Positions 9,751-20,534 of a DNA stretch of 64,000 nt are shown here, piece after piece (position 1 is the first letter of the stretch; each line of letters opens with the position of its first letter). The DNA is from Rhynchopus sp. YZ270_cl-10 (Eukaryota; Euglenozoa; Diplonemea; Diplonemida; Diplonemidae), in the NCBI GenBank assembly GCA_964035575.1, contig OZ037856.1:930001-994000 (forward strand). The letters run 5' to 3'. The notes beneath the pieces were generated by a model, which was not told where the DNA came from, searched no databases, and saw nothing but the letters and a program-made list of their open reading frames with translations. A program made the translations under genes and the position numbers.

Positions 9751-11460
9751 TGCAACAACCATTTTTTTGTGAGACTTTGCGTGATATCCGTTTTTTCTTT
9801 TGCCTTTGGTGTACAAAGGTGGGGGAGAAAAAAACCCATTAAATCTGTCTGACCACCTCCAAAAAAAAGACCTACGCTTATTGTTTGCGCAGCATTTTTT
9901 TTGTCCAAAAGTTTTTTATTTGTGGATCACGCTTTCATTATATCTCACATCTTTCCAAGAAAATATTCCTTCCCTTTTAAGCTCTATGTGTGTGTCCCCT
10001 CCCCTCCCTCCCCTCCCCCTTTCTGTGCCGAAATACTATGAGTATTGGCCCAAACAAAAAAAAGGACCCGATATGGTCTCCCCCCGGTGTCCATAATTAA
10101 CAACGATTTTTCAGGTTTTTGCTTTTTGTTTTTATTCCTACGAAGCTCGCTTTAAAGGAGAAATAGTATTACCGGGTATCGCCAATCATACCTCAAACAG
10201 GAGGATTGTGCAAATCAACGAAAACAACTTTACTTACCTACCCGATCCTACTATTTTAATGGGTGGTCCTGAATGTGGTACCCTCAAAATGATACTATTA
10301 GTAGGTATCCATTCGATGCAAAAGCAATTCAGAAGGAAGACGAAGAGGCGTGGTACAGCGTTTGGAATAGCAGAGCCCTCGTCCTCGGGTGTCGACACTA
10401 ATGCAACTCTTTTTTCTTTTGAATTGTCCTCTAAATATCTCCCTCATGCAAGCCTAAGGTGTAAGGACTATGAGCCCTAAGGTGTGTTTGTGTGCGGCAG
10501 GGACCTCTCTTCACAGAGAGAGCTCTTTATGTCACAATGCTGGGCGTTCGGTAACCCCCCCCCTCACTCAGCAATATGCATGCAAGTGCAGGAGTGCACT
10601 TTTGTTTTTTTTTATCGAGACCAGAACACACTGGTTGTTCCTCAAAGCGCCTCTCCCCTTCCCGTTGTTTGTGGCAGGACCGCAATAATAAGCAGCGGAG
10701 AGGGGGGGTTGCTCCTCATCGCTCTGTTTGTCTCTTCCTCCCAAAGATATCTCATTTTCTCAGCCAAAAAATAAAGCTACCACATCACTTTCTTTTCTAA
10801 ACATCCATCCGCGCCGGAGCAGTATTCTCTGTTGCTGAATTGGTTGCAGGTTGTGACCCTGAGATATTGTTGCCCTGACACTTTCTCTTTTTCTTCTCTG
10901 AGGTGAAACCTGGGCGATCTTCACTGCCCGCATGTCCGGATGCGTGCATGGTAGCTCCGCTTCTTCTCCATCCTCATGTCTGACACAACTCTCCCGGACT
11001 TTTTGACAGTACCTCTGTCTTCCTCGTGCATAGCTTCCCCTCCTCCCTCCAGGAGTGGAAAATTGCGGTCTCACCAACTTTCGCACAATTGTTCAATCCG
11101 TTCAACTCGCCACTCACTTACTTTGACAACGACAACGCCGCTCTCACACGGAAAGTTTGCTTGATCGTCTTCGAAGACTCGTACACATGAGAAAGGTCAC
11201 CGAAAAGCCGACCGTCCGGCCGACTTCTTGTCCCGGTGGGGTGGGGAATTGTGCAGTAACAAAATTGTCATCATTTTGTGTATGAATAAAATAATGCTCC
11301 TGAAAAACTGGAGTGTGCTCTTCCCTTGTTCTGTCGGGAAACAACCCAATGTAGTTTCTTTTCTTTTCCCTATTTCCCACTTTGCAAAAACCTACCTGCC
11401 TTTATCAAACATAACCTCCCTAACTTCTAAAAGGTGTGGGGGTGTTCGCTTTTACACAAA

Positions 11461-12384
11461 ATGGTAGCTTTGATGGAACGTTCGAATGACGCGCAATTTG
11501 TCCTTGCGCTACTGCCGCGGCTCCCACAGGTCTGTACTGTGTGGTGGGCTGTTGCCATTATGGTTTACCTACTGAAGCTTGTCTCGCCTCGCTTTGATCG
11601 ATACACCAATTATGGCAAGCTTAAAGCTGACCGTGCCCTTGGAGATGGCTTGTGTGAACGTGGTACTGCTTTCGTGATGTTTTATGCAATTGGGTTGATC
11701 TCCGTGCTTGTTTCCTCTCTGGTGCATTGCGTGTATGAGGATTTGGAGGAAAACATTATCGACGTTTTTTCTGATTCAAGACTGCAGCACAATGCTCTTC
11801 TCGCCATTGGAAGGGTTGCGCATGTGAATGACGTAGTGGTCCCTTCGATGTTCGCGTTGCACTGCTTTGTGCGTCTGTTTGAATGCCTCTTTGTGCACCG
11901 CTTTTCTCAAAAGGAAAAGGTGAACGCGCTTTCTCTTGTATCAGGTGCAGGGTTTTATGGGTTTGCTGGAGTGACTGTCTCGTTCACAGAGGGGGGAGGG
12001 ATGGGGGGGAGAGAGGCAGCATGGTTGCTTCTGGTGTTTCTTGTTTTTAAGATGGTGCAGGTGGCACATCATCTGGTGTTGGCATCGGTGCGGATGGACG
12101 AACTCTGTTTGATGCAGCGCTTTCTGCAGAAAAGTGTTGTGCAAAAGTCTGGTCGTGTCTACGCGCTGCCAAAGGAGCTGCTCTTCCGCTGGCTTGCCTG
12201 CCCGCACTACACCGCGGAGATAGCGATGTACGCTGTGATGTTTGCTGCGCACCCATCAAAAGGAACGTCCCTCATGTTCCTCTTTGTGTTGATAAGCCTA
12301 GGTGTCTCGTCCTACAGAACTGCTAGGTGGTATAAAGGAAAGTTTGGTGCAGAGCTGTATGCATTGGTGCCAAATGTAATTTGA
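11461..12384 (+). CDS. polyprenol reductase / steroid 5-alpha-reductase family (SRD5A3-like)
   Basis: 307 residues from the first ATG; the frame is open a few codons further up but only with a GTG. The protein has about six hydrophobic segments. The C-terminal third carries the family signature: YALPKELLFRWLACPHYTAE near residue 230, and an ending with ARWYKGKFG then ALVP. In this family (human SRD5A3, yeast Dfg10, ~250-320 residues) the PHY..E motif lies at the NADPH/active site, and the enzyme acts in the ER membrane in the conversion of polyprenol to dolichol for N-glycosylation. Position of the signature and length fit this branch better than sterol-specific 5-alpha reductases, but substrate is inferred. 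A weak acceptor AG lies at 11432-11433. No intron is needed. The next gene on the same strand encodes another glycan-related enzyme. Confidence 0.85.
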   Translation: MVALMERSNDAQFVLALLPRLPQVCTVWWAVAIMVYLLKLVSPRFDRYTNYGKLKADRALGDGLCERGTAFVMFYAIGLISVLVSSLVHCVYEDLEENIIDVFSDSRLQHNALLAIGRVAHVNDVVVPSMFALHCFVRLFECLFVHRFSQKEKVNALSLVSGAGFYGFAGVTVSFTEGGGMGGREAAWLLLVFLVFKMVQVAHHLVLASVRMDELCLMQRFLQKSVVQKSGRVYALPKELLFRWLACPHYTAEIAMYAVMFAAHPSKGTSLMFLFVLISLGVSSYRTARWYKGKFGAELYALVPNVI

Positions 12385-12639
12385 AAAGAGAAAAAAAGAC
12401 AGCAAAATGCTACAAATTAGGAAAAAATGTGAGGATGATCTGCATCTATGTACAATGAATTGCCCTCTCTGGGTACGTGATTTTGTTGAGACTAAAAAAA
12501 AAACTCCCTTGCCAGCCGATTAAAGCCAAGTCGGAAAAATGTTTTATACGTTTGGTCAAGGTTTTGAGTTTTGAGAAAACAGATCCTACTATAGGTAGAT
12601 GATTGTCGATACAATAAAACAAAAAAATGTGTACATAAC

Positions 12640-12686
12640 CCATCCTCGGACAGGGTGATTGTCGAAACTACAAAAAAAAAAAAAAC
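12640..12686 (+). repeat. E-type module with A-tract tail
   Basis: CCATCCTCGGACAGGGTGAT is followed by TGTCGAAACTAC and 14 A. CGGACA can pair with TGTCG. It is a close relative of the module inside the RING intron. Confidence 0.65.
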
Positions 12687-12779
12687 AAATGAGATGAACC
12701 ATGAACGTCAAAAAATATTAGTATCTATTACACAGAATAATAGGTCCATTTATCCTCTGCCCCCCTACTCCCTGTAAAG

Positions 12780-12896
12780 CACTGCTGGAGTTTATCTTTT
12801 ACCCCTTTTTTCTCTTTTTTCTACCATCTCTCTCTCTCTCTCTCTCTCTGTCTCCCCTTCTCCCCACCCTCCACCCTCACCTCTAAAAAATCACAG
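12780..12896 (+). promoter_or_regulatory. candidate trans-splice acceptor of the sialate esterase gene
   Basis: A ~100-base pyrimidine tract with a perfect TC run (about 12826-12850) is followed by AAATCACAG ending at 12896, 17 bases before the ATG. This is the clearest polypyrimidine-AG-ATG arrangement in the window. Confidence 0.6.
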
Positions 12897-12913
12897 CGAA
12901 AAAACACAACAAC

Positions 12914-14884
12914 ATGAGGATTCTTGCTGTCCTCGGAACGGCATGTCTTGTTTCATCCGGTGTTGATGCAGTTCCCTTCGCGTTATCCTCGGGGTTCACA
13001 AGCGACATGGTGCTGCAACGTGCCCCTTCTAAGTCTGCTGTGTACGGCACTGCTCCGATGTCCGCCAATATTTCAGTCGAAGTTTCCAGCACTACCACAA
13101 AGTATTCTGTTCAGGCGACGATCATTTCAGAAGAAAGTGCGTTTAAGGCGTATTTGCAACCTGCTAACGCTGGAGGAGAGTACACTGTCACGGTGACATG
13201 CCACGATGGGTGCAACACCACAGAGCCTACTACGCTCACCCTGTCTCGCGTTACCTTTGGTGATGTGTTCTTCTGTAGTGGTCAAAGCAACATGGCGTTG
13301 TCGCTGAACTACACCTTTGAGGCAGAGAAGCACACCGCAGATGTCCTCTCCGGGAAGTACTCAAGCCTTCGCTTCTTCCAATACGGCTCGATGTCGAAAA
13401 GCTTCCCCGCAGACGGCCCTGTCTACGCGACCACCGCAGGCAACGTCACCTGGTACAACGTATCCTACGCCGCTGGGGTGACCGACCCTGCCAGAGGTCT
13501 TGGCCCTTTCCACTCCTTCTCTGCCACCTGCATGAACTTCGGCATTTCCCTCGTCGACGCAACCGACAACAGCGTTCCAATCGGTTTAATCCAAAGCGCA
13601 ATTGGTGGTACCCGCATTGAACAGTGGGTCGACAACTCCACCTTTGCATCATGCACCCAACCCGACGGTACAGGAACAAAGCTCTACTACGGCATGGTTG
13701 CCCCCTTTGTCAACACCTCCATCACCGGATGGCTTTGGTACCAAGGTGAGAACAACTGCGGCGGCGCCACCGGAAGCTCTGCAACCGGCGTGGGCTACGG
13801 CTGCTACCAAGTCGCCCTCGTCTCCCTTTGGAGGAGAATGTGGTCCGTCGAGCCAGGAACCACCAACCCCACCGCTTCCTTTGGGTTGGTCACCCTTGCA
13901 TCTGGAGGCTCTGAAGGGCACGGCCAGCATATGTCGTACCTGAGATGGTCGCAGACGGCGAACTATGGGGTTCTCCCTAACGAGAAGATGCCCAACACAT
14001 ACCTCGCACAGGGCTACGACATTGGCGACCCATGGGCCCAGGCTGGCAGTCAAAACTGCTCGAAGCCTGACCCAGCGACCGGAGCATTTGGCCCCAACTG
14101 TCTGCCTTGGGATGCCTCCAACTGGGATGACGCGCTCAAGCCTATGTACCCCTACATCAACTCCACCGACACACGCTATTTCATGGGACCCATCCACCCC
14201 CGCATCAAGCACCCTGTCGGCAGACGTCTTGCCGTCGCATACAAGAACCTCATGCTCCAGGGGGAAAACAGCTTCACCGGCCCCACCATCTCTGGCTGCA
14301 GCGTCTCCGATAATAAGCTCGAACTGCGCTACAACGCAACACTCCTGAAAGGGGAGAAGCTGTTGTTAAAGGACTTCAACGTGACCGGGTGGACGGACTC
14401 GAATTCGATGATTCTGTGTACTCTAGCGAATCCTCTGGCAAATGCCACTACCTGCGCTTGCAGTGGATGGAATTATGTGAGGTTGAACGACTCAAAGACG
14501 TTCTGGTATTGCGAGGAGGGACCAGGGTACAAGCCGCCGACGGATTTGAAGGACAGCATCCCGCCGTTGCAGTGGCGTCCATCGAGCAACCCGTTCAATG
14601 CGATCTGGCAGCCAGCACCTTTGACGCAGACAGGCGCAATGACACTCGAGGTGGACCTCACAAAGGTCAACGCCACCGGTGGTGTGCAGGCAATCCGCTA
14701 CGGCTGGAATTTCGGAAATGACTACTGCTGTGCCGACCCCCGTGTTGCCAAGGGCCTTCTCCCATGTGACCCTGGTGCATGTCCCGTCATGACAGCCACA
14801 ACAAACCTCCCAGGCAACCCCTTCTTCGCCCACATCGAAGACAACAAATGCAAATGTCTCCCCCCTCAAGTCTGTGATAACTAA
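12914..14884 (+). CDS. secreted sialate O-acetylesterase family protein
   Basis: 656 residues with a signal peptide (residues 1-19, cut after VDA). The SGNH/GDSL-type esterase core is clear: FCSGQSNMALSL near residue 118 with the nucleophile Ser in GQSN; GLIQSAIGGTRIEQW near 217; WLWYQGENN near 273; and IHPRIKHPVGRRLAVAY near 425, which supplies the catalytic His. These match sialate O-acetylesterase (SIAE, EC 3.1.1.53), which removes 9-O-acetyl groups from sialic acid in lysosomal or secreted form. Many N-glycosylation sites and a Cys-rich last 40 residues fit a secreted or vacuolar enzyme. Relatives in bacteria act on other acetylated sugars, so the natural substrate here may be dietary glycans. 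It is a single exon, preceded by a strong acceptor-like tract. Confidence 0.9.
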   Translation: MRILAVLGTACLVSSGVDAVPFALSSGFTSDMVLQRAPSKSAVYGTAPMSANISVEVSSTTTKYSVQATIISEESAFKAYLQPANAGGEYTVTVTCHDGCNTTEPTTLTLSRVTFGDVFFCSGQSNMALSLNYTFEAEKHTADVLSGKYSSLRFFQYGSMSKSFPADGPVYATTAGNVTWYNVSYAAGVTDPARGLGPFHSFSATCMNFGISLVDATDNSVPIGLIQSAIGGTRIEQWVDNSTFASCTQPDGTGTKLYYGMVAPFVNTSITGWLWYQGENNCGGATGSSATGVGYGCYQVALVSLWRRMWSVEPGTTNPTASFGLVTLASGGSEGHGQHMSYLRWSQTANYGVLPNEKMPNTYLAQGYDIGDPWAQAGSQNCSKPDPATGAFGPNCLPWDASNWDDALKPMYPYINSTDTRYFMGPIHPRIKHPVGRRLAVAYKNLMLQGENSFTGPTISGCSVSDNKLELRYNATLLKGEKLLLKDFNVTGWTDSNSMILCTLANPLANATTCACSGWNYVRLNDSKTFWYCEEGPGYKPPTDLKDSIPPLQWRPSSNPFNAIWQPAPLTQTGAMTLEVDLTKVNATGGVQAIRYGWNFGNDYCCADPRVAKGLLPCDPGACPVMTATTNLPGNPFFAHIEDNKCKCLPPQVCDN

Positions 14885-15161
14885 TGAGGACTGTGTGAAA
14901 TGGAGGCTGCATGAAATCCAACTGATTTTCAAAAAAAAAAGAAAAAAAAGAATTACCCATCCCCAGTGATAGTATACTCGTTTTGCGAAATAAAAGAAAA
15001 AAATGTGTGTTTTTGGATATCTGCCATCCTTTTTTGGGAGGTCTGTGCTGTTTCGCGTGTTCCCATTTTTGTTTTTTGAACCGTTTGTTGGACAACAAAA
15101 GCCGTGTCGTTAAAGATGTATAGACACGTGATGCCTATTCGTCTTTTAATTTTTTTTTGAC

Positions 15162-15199
15162 TTACAGACGGCGATTCTCGTCGAAACTACAACAAAAAA
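15162..15199 (+). repeat. E-type module
   Basis: CAGACGGCGATTCTCGTCGA followed by AACTAC and an A-rich tail; it shares TCGTCGAAACTAC with the intron copy at 8365-8402. Confidence 0.5.
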
Positions 15200-15243
15200 A
15201 GAGGGTGCTTCTTTCTCATTTTTTAAAAAATCCACAGAGTTTT

Positions 15244-15290
15244 TGTGCCTCCCAGAGGCGTACACATGTCTACTTCACTATTTTTTTTTA
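15244..15290 (+). repeat. family B hairpin module
   Basis: GTGCCTCCCAGAGGCGTACA, then CTACTTCAC and a T-run. GCCTC pairs with GAGGC. Confidence 0.55.
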
Positions 15291-15381
15291 CCTAGGTGTA
15301 AAATGCACCTCACATTTTGACAGCCTTGTGGAGTCCTGGTTGTCTGTAATCCAAATGTGCATAAACAAGCAAACCCTTTGA

Positions 15382-15433
15382 CAGTCTGTGTCCACAGAGG
15401 CGTTTTTTTTTTTTTGCACTTTCCGACTTTCCT
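15382..15433 (+). repeat. family B hairpin module
   Basis: CAGTCTGTGTCCACAGAGGC followed by GT, a T-run, GCACTTTCCGACTTTCC. The loop box CCACAGAGGCG matches the consensus; a T-run has expanded before GCACTTT. Confidence 0.55.
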
Positions 15434-16297
15434 CCCTTTTTTTTTTTTGATAGTAATGTTGTGTTCGCTACGCTGAGAAGCAGTGCCCCGCTCCGCTGGT
15501 TATCTGGTAAGGCGTTTTTTGGCACTTATACCTCTCTCTGTTGTTGCAGTGTTTAATTGCTCTTTTTTGTGATGTTGGGAACCACCCCCCGCTCTCTGCC
15601 TTCCATGTATAAATGGCAAATTTTACATAAATTGCAAAGACAGAGGGGGAGGGAATTCTGTTCCCCCTGTCCACACTACGGTGCAGTCAAACCTCAACAC
15701 TCACACCACTCTTCCCTCTCCAAATGGGGTTACAACATTTTTTTTTTTTTTTGGAAGGCGAAAGGTGAGGACTATTCTCGCCTTTTGTGTTCCTAGAAAA
15801 TATCAACGTTTTTTTCTTTGATGACTAAACACAGTGAAGGAGTTCTGGTCAGACTAGACCAATTTCCATATTATCTTCGATTTTTCAAACATATCCATAC
15901 GATACAAAAGAACGAACCCTCTCCCCACCCCCCACGACATTTTCATCACACACCCTCTGGACCTTGGTTTGTATATGTTTAGCCAACTTTTATTGCAGCC
16001 TCCCTTCTCCGGACACCACGTCCGTTGATGTGCCGTTCACATATACCATCGCGGAGTGGTCGTTCCCGAACTCGCGCAAAAGTGCAGTTTTCTCACCAGC
16101 GCAAATGGTGCACTTCTTCATGCACTTAGCTCCGACATGCTAGCTTCCTTCGTCTTCAATTCTTTCGCTAAGCGCATCTGGGATGCCTGGAGCCTCGCAG
16201 CGGCGTTGATCAGCTCACCCTGGGGGAGGTCAGCAGATGGTGATGCGTGCGACCAGCACAATAACATGAGAGTCTTTTGTATCACAGAAGACTCTGC

Positions 16298-16350
16298 ACG
16301 GTACACTGTCACGAGCGGGCTGTTGTATTTCAAGTCAAACTTTCTTTTAA
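16298..16350 (+). repeat. family D module
   Basis: GGTACACTGTCACGAGCGGG is followed by CTGTTGTATTTCAAGTCAAA and a T-rich tail, as in the copies at 24212, 29941, 59034, 59510 and 61496. Confidence 0.65.
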
Positions 16351-16628
16351 CACAGAAATTGACAGAATTTTCCGAAAAATTCCACTCAGATTCCACCCAA
16401 TGAGTTAACGCTTATTGGGCTGATTCTTTTAATACAGAAATTGACAGGATTTTTCACAATCATATTTTGAGACTTCTTTTTTTCAGCTTTATTCGCACCT
16501 CACACCTTGACATTCGAAACCACCCCTCTCTACCCCTCCACAGAAGACAATACATTGATCACCCCCTCTCCTTTCTTCCCCTTCTTGCGTACTCTTCTTT
16601 TCTTCCTCCTTTACCCCACCTCCCCTCG

Positions 16629-19154
16629 ATGGGTGCAGGTGGGTCGCTTCACTCCAAGAGGGGGAGTGATGCAGCGTTACGTGGTGATGGTGTCGTGCCG
16701 TTTCACAAGGCACAACGTTCTGCCACTCTCCCAGCTGTCTCCCCTCTGCGGGAGCAGGTGGTGCCAGCAGCATTGACACCAACGCATCGGCAGGGCCTCA
16801 ACCCCCTCGGAAAGCCGACGAACCCTTTGTCGCGCGCCGCCAAAGATACGCCCACAGAATTTCTCTCTGAATCTGAGGTTCGCGCATGCAAAAACACGAA
16901 AGACCTGCAGGATATGGTGCTGAGACTGCAAATGGAGTGTTTCCAGCTTCACAGAGAGTCCTTTGCGTTGCGTACGGAGAACACCCTGCTGAAGGAGCAG
17001 CACACTGCGCCTGCACCACGCGAGAAGCTCGCGGAGGTGCAGAAGGCAAAACCGGTGCCGGAGTTTGGGAGTGGGACGGGGTCGTCGTTTTTATTCAAAG
17101 GCGCGTCGCAGTTGGTTAATGGGCCGCGGGATGTGCCTTCACCGGACGTGGTCTCGCCATCACGAGACAGAGGTACCCCAACACCACAACAGCCGTCTTC
17201 CTCTTCAGAGTCAGGGTTTTCACAGCTGGCAGGCAAGCTTGCATCTCCGGCACAACGTGTTATGTACTATGCTGTTGAAGGTGATGTTGCAGAAATGGAG
17301 AAAATCCTTGACGCAGGTCAAGCCTCCGTTGATGCAAAAGACCGTGACGGCAAGACGGCTCTCCACTATGCATGTGAAGGGGGTTCTATCGAAGCTGCGA
17401 AGGCATTGATTAAGCATGGTGCGTCAGTTAATGAAAAGGATAATTGGGGGGAAACGCCACTGCGTGTTGCCTTGCATAACGTTAACAACGATGTTGCCAA
17501 CTACATCAAGGAGAGGTTGGGGACTGTTAATATAACAGAAGAGGCGAATCCGAAGGCAGAGGCGGTGTTAAATTCGCGGCAGAGTGAGCAGTTTTGTAAG
17601 GTGGTTGCGAAGAAGTGTCGCATCCCAAATGAGAATAAGGAGGACCCGGTGTTTATCTCGTTGCTTTCGTTTTGTTTTTTTGTGTATCAGGATTATGGCG
17701 TTGATGTCACTATTAATGATGGCATCCTTCGTGAAATCCTTCGTCTCAGTGAATCTGCGAAGACCAACCATTGCAAAGCTTTTCTTTCTACGCAACGCAC
17801 TGAAAAGATCACCCACCTCTGTGGAGTCGAACTCGACGAAAACGGCTTGGAGCTTGTCTCCAAAGTTTGCATGCGTCTCGGCGATTCCGTTCTCTTTTCA
17901 AAGGTACTCAGCCTTCACAACCTCCGCGAGCAAAAGCTTCGCACCACAGAGCGTACAGTGTACCACCTCTCCACGGGAAGCGGGGTGATCGGCAGATGGG
18001 ACTGCTTTACCAGGACGCTGAACGAAATATGTGAGGAGATCTGCAGTGGGGTCAACGAAGGGGTCAATGCTTCGTACATCCCGGAGCTGGCCAGCGTCGA
18101 CCCAAATTTGTTTTCGGTCTCCATCTGCACTGTGGATGGACAGCAGTTCCACTTTGGTGGGCACAACACGTTTACTTTGCAGTCCTGCTCGAAGCCTGTA
18201 CTCTATGGGGCTACACTGGATTTGGTGGGATCAGAGACGCTGCACAACTTGGTTGGGGTGGAGCAGAGTGGCAAAAAGTATAACGATCTGACAGCATCCA
18301 TCCAAGAAGGAGGCGACAAACGTATCCCGTACAACGCTGTGACGAATGCAGGCGCCATGGTGACCAGCTCGCTGTACTACCCCGAGCTCGGGAATGAGGC
18401 GCGCTTCGACCGCTTCGTCAGCAAGGTGCGCGACATGGCAGGGGGGCAGCATGTGACCCTCAACCGTGAAGTCTATGGGTCAGAGAAGCGCATGGCATAC
18501 CGCAACTATGCTATCGCGAACCTGCTTATGGCAGAAGGGTGCTTCCCGAAGCACGTCAAAAAGTATGTATCATTTTTGGCAACCTTTTTTCGTGCTCTGG
18601 GGCTCGATAACCCCGTGGTGAACTAATGTCTGCATCCGCCGATGGAACGGTGAGGCGTTTTGCACTTTACAACCTCTTCTTTAGCGAGGTTTCATAAACT
18701 TTCTTCCTAAAACTCCCCACAAAAAAACCCCATTTTTTTTTACAGACATTCGGACATTGAGAAGCTGATGGACTTCTATTTGAGGAGTTGTTCTATTAGC
18801 ATGACATCCGCTTCGTGCGCTACTTTGGCTGCCACATTGGCAAACTTCGGCACGTGTCCGATGACAGACTCGAAGTGTATGTCTTGGGAGGCTGTACGGT
18901 CATCGCTGCAGCTGTGCGGGAGCTGTGGGATGAACAACGCAACAGGTGACTGGGCCTGCACCGTGGGCACACCCAGCAAGAGTGGTGTGTCCGGTTGCAC
19001 GTTCGTGGTGGTCCCAGGTGTGCTCGGGATGTGCGTGTACTCCCCCCGACTGGACACGCAAGGCAACAGCCTCCGCGGTACTCTCTTCGCAAAACGCTTT
19101 GCAGAAAAGTTCCAATGGAGTCTTCTGGATCTTGCCTACCGTGCGCACACATAG
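16629..19154 (+). CDS. glutaminase with N-terminal ankyrin repeats, two exons
   Basis: Exons 16629-18562 and 18746-19154 join in phase 2 to give 780 residues. The start MGAGGSLHS is the first ATG in frame and carries an N-myristoylation-like MGxxxS. Residues ~1-200 are low-complexity with a short coiled stretch; ~209-297 are ankyrin repeats (KDRDGKTALHYACEGGSIEA); ~455 onward is the glutaminase fold: SYIPELASVDP, then QSCSKP with the catalytic Ser519/Lys522 pair, NAGAM, EKRMAYRNYAIA, and MDFYLRSCSI in exon 2. This enzyme family converts glutamine to glutamate and ammonia. Two oddities stand out. Ankyrin repeats precede the catalytic domain, whereas in animal GLS they follow it. The family's GMYD motif reads GMNN (Asn708), losing a tyrosine of the active site. 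Activity is therefore uncertain. There is no obvious mitochondrial targeting peptide. Confidence 0.9.
18563..18745 (+). other. intron of the glutaminase gene (183 nt, GT-AG)
   Basis: The donor GTATGTAT follows the codon start AA; the acceptor TTTTTTTACAG ends at 18745. Joining gives KHVKKHSDIEKLMDFY, which restores the conserved glutaminase sequence. Unspliced, the frame would stop at 18626. The intron contains a B-type module and an A-like tail. Confidence 0.9.
18627..18703 (+). repeat. family B module plus A-like tail inside an intron
   Basis: GTCTGCATCCGCCGATGGAA is followed by CGGTGAGGCGTTTTGCACTT, TACAACCTCTTC, and then GGTTTCATAAACTTTC, which resembles the 3' tail of family A. The insertion makes up about 40% of the intron. 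Confidence 0.7.
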
Positions 19155-19792
19155 TGTTGTTTGCGCTTTTTTTTTCCAAATAGTTCTGTGGAATTCTCCT
19201 TTAGAAAATCACAGCAAAAATGCTCCTCTAAAACCCAATCTAGCCAGGGTGTCTAGGGGTAGCATCTTCTCAAGAAGGGGGGTTGTGGATGTGGCAGGGT
19301 TTGCGGGATGTGCTCAGCGATGTTTTTTTATTCAGTTTGTGTTTGCGTTGGGTTGGGTACAATCGATCAAAGCTTAGTGTTTAATTGCCTATATGGGGGA
19401 GAATGGAGAAAAATAAAGTTATCAAGTGTCAAGTAGAACAGAACAGAAGTTGTTTTGTCGTCTTTTTCGGAACCTCGCCTATTTCCCACCTTCACCTTCA
19501 CCCCTTTGCGTGAAGCTTTCTTTCGCCATGTGTATTTGAAGTGCAGGCTCAGTGTCCTGTTTATATTTGCAATTCATTCCTTCCCTAAGATGTGCGGCTC
19601 TTTTTAAACTCACCCACTCTTTAATTTGCCATACCAATGCAATAAAAGCAACCGATACACAACTCTGCCCCCCTTTTTACCAAGGTGACTAAGCACAACG
19701 AGTTTACTATCTAAGTTTCTTCTTTTGGATGTACATGAGAGGCCCCATTCCTCTTTCACATATTCTCTTTTTTTGAAGAAGCAAAGAGAGAA

Positions 19793-19840
19793 CCGCTGCC
19801 TGCGTCCACTGAGGCGTGGACACTGAAAACTTCCATTTCT
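19793..19840 (+). repeat. family B hairpin module
   Basis: GCTGCCTGCGTCCACTGAGG, then CGTGGACACTGAAAACTTCC. GCGTCCAC can pair with GTGGACAC-type sequence downstream. Confidence 0.5.
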
Positions 19841-20430
19841 GTGTAGGTAAAATATGTTGGTCTTTCGTACCAATGCTGGGATTTTGGAAGAAAAAAAAAA
19901 TTGGACCAAGTTTCCAACATCACAGTACCCAACCATAGCTACCCACAGTTGTTTTAAAAAGGGAAATGTCGCTTTTACGGTGTCCTTATATGGGTTTTTA
20001 TCAAGGTGACTAAGTCTCGTCTGATTTTGACCCTGAGTTTTCCGGTATTTACTGGTGTTTTGCCGGCCGGTGAATACCAAGTAAATTAAATGTCAAAAAT
20101 CAGGTGGAGCTCTTAAAAGCGATTTTGTCGAGCACAACCGAACATCGCAAGGTGTTTCTCTGAATGTATTCAGACCCCTTCCCTTTTCTTTGAAATCCAA
20201 GCCCTCATATGCTATTGTTCCCCCCCCGCTGCTTTTTCCTTTTTTTTTTTTTTTAATTCTGTCACCATCAGGTCGTCAGAAGCTTATGTTTGGTCTCTTC
20301 TCTCTCTCCACTCTCTCCACTCTCCCTCACCTCTTCCTCCGTACAGCAGTTAGTATACTTCCTTTTTTAACGATGCGTTCTTTTTTTTAGTTTTTTTTTT
20401 TTATATTTTATTTTGGAAAAACCGAGATAA

Positions 20431-20478
20431 CCCGGTGTCTGCGATGACACAGGTGTTTTGCACTTTCAACTTCTTTTT
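20431..20478 (+). repeat. family B hairpin module
   Basis: CGGTGTCTGCGATGACACAG, then GTGTTTTGCACTTTCAACTT and CTTTTT. The 3' box GTTTTGCACTTTCAACTTC is the family consensus. Confidence 0.65.
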
Positions 20479-20534
20479 GTTGTCCCATCAGACATACAGA
20501 TAGATTTTCGCGCTTCTGAACGGGTTATCTTATT

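Larger units (their letters stand above)
8905..11460. other. intergenic region
   Basis: It holds a possible minus-strand frame (8897-9253), the hexamer microsatellite (9335-9463), a GT dinucleotide run near 9650-9668 and a B-type module (9681-9750). The rest is AT-rich with T-runs. Between 9751 and 11460 I see no convincing gene or long repeat. Confidence 0.6.
12385..12913. other. intergenic region
   Basis: AT-rich spacer with an E-type module (12640-12686), then a long pyrimidine tract with a CT microsatellite leading to the next gene. No gene seen. Confidence 0.75.
14885..16628. other. intergenic region with modules
   Basis: AT-rich spacer holding E-type (15162-15199), B-type (15244-15290, 15382-15433) and D-type (16298-16350) modules. 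A GC-richer patch at 15990-16290 has partial coding character on the minus strand (see findings) but no supported gene. A C/T-rich stretch with CCACAG at 16538-16543 leads into the glutaminase gene. Confidence 0.65.

Noticed and set aside
16056..16403. 115-codon + strand frame
   Set aside because: Starts at GTG, crosses a D module and has no acceptor or domain.
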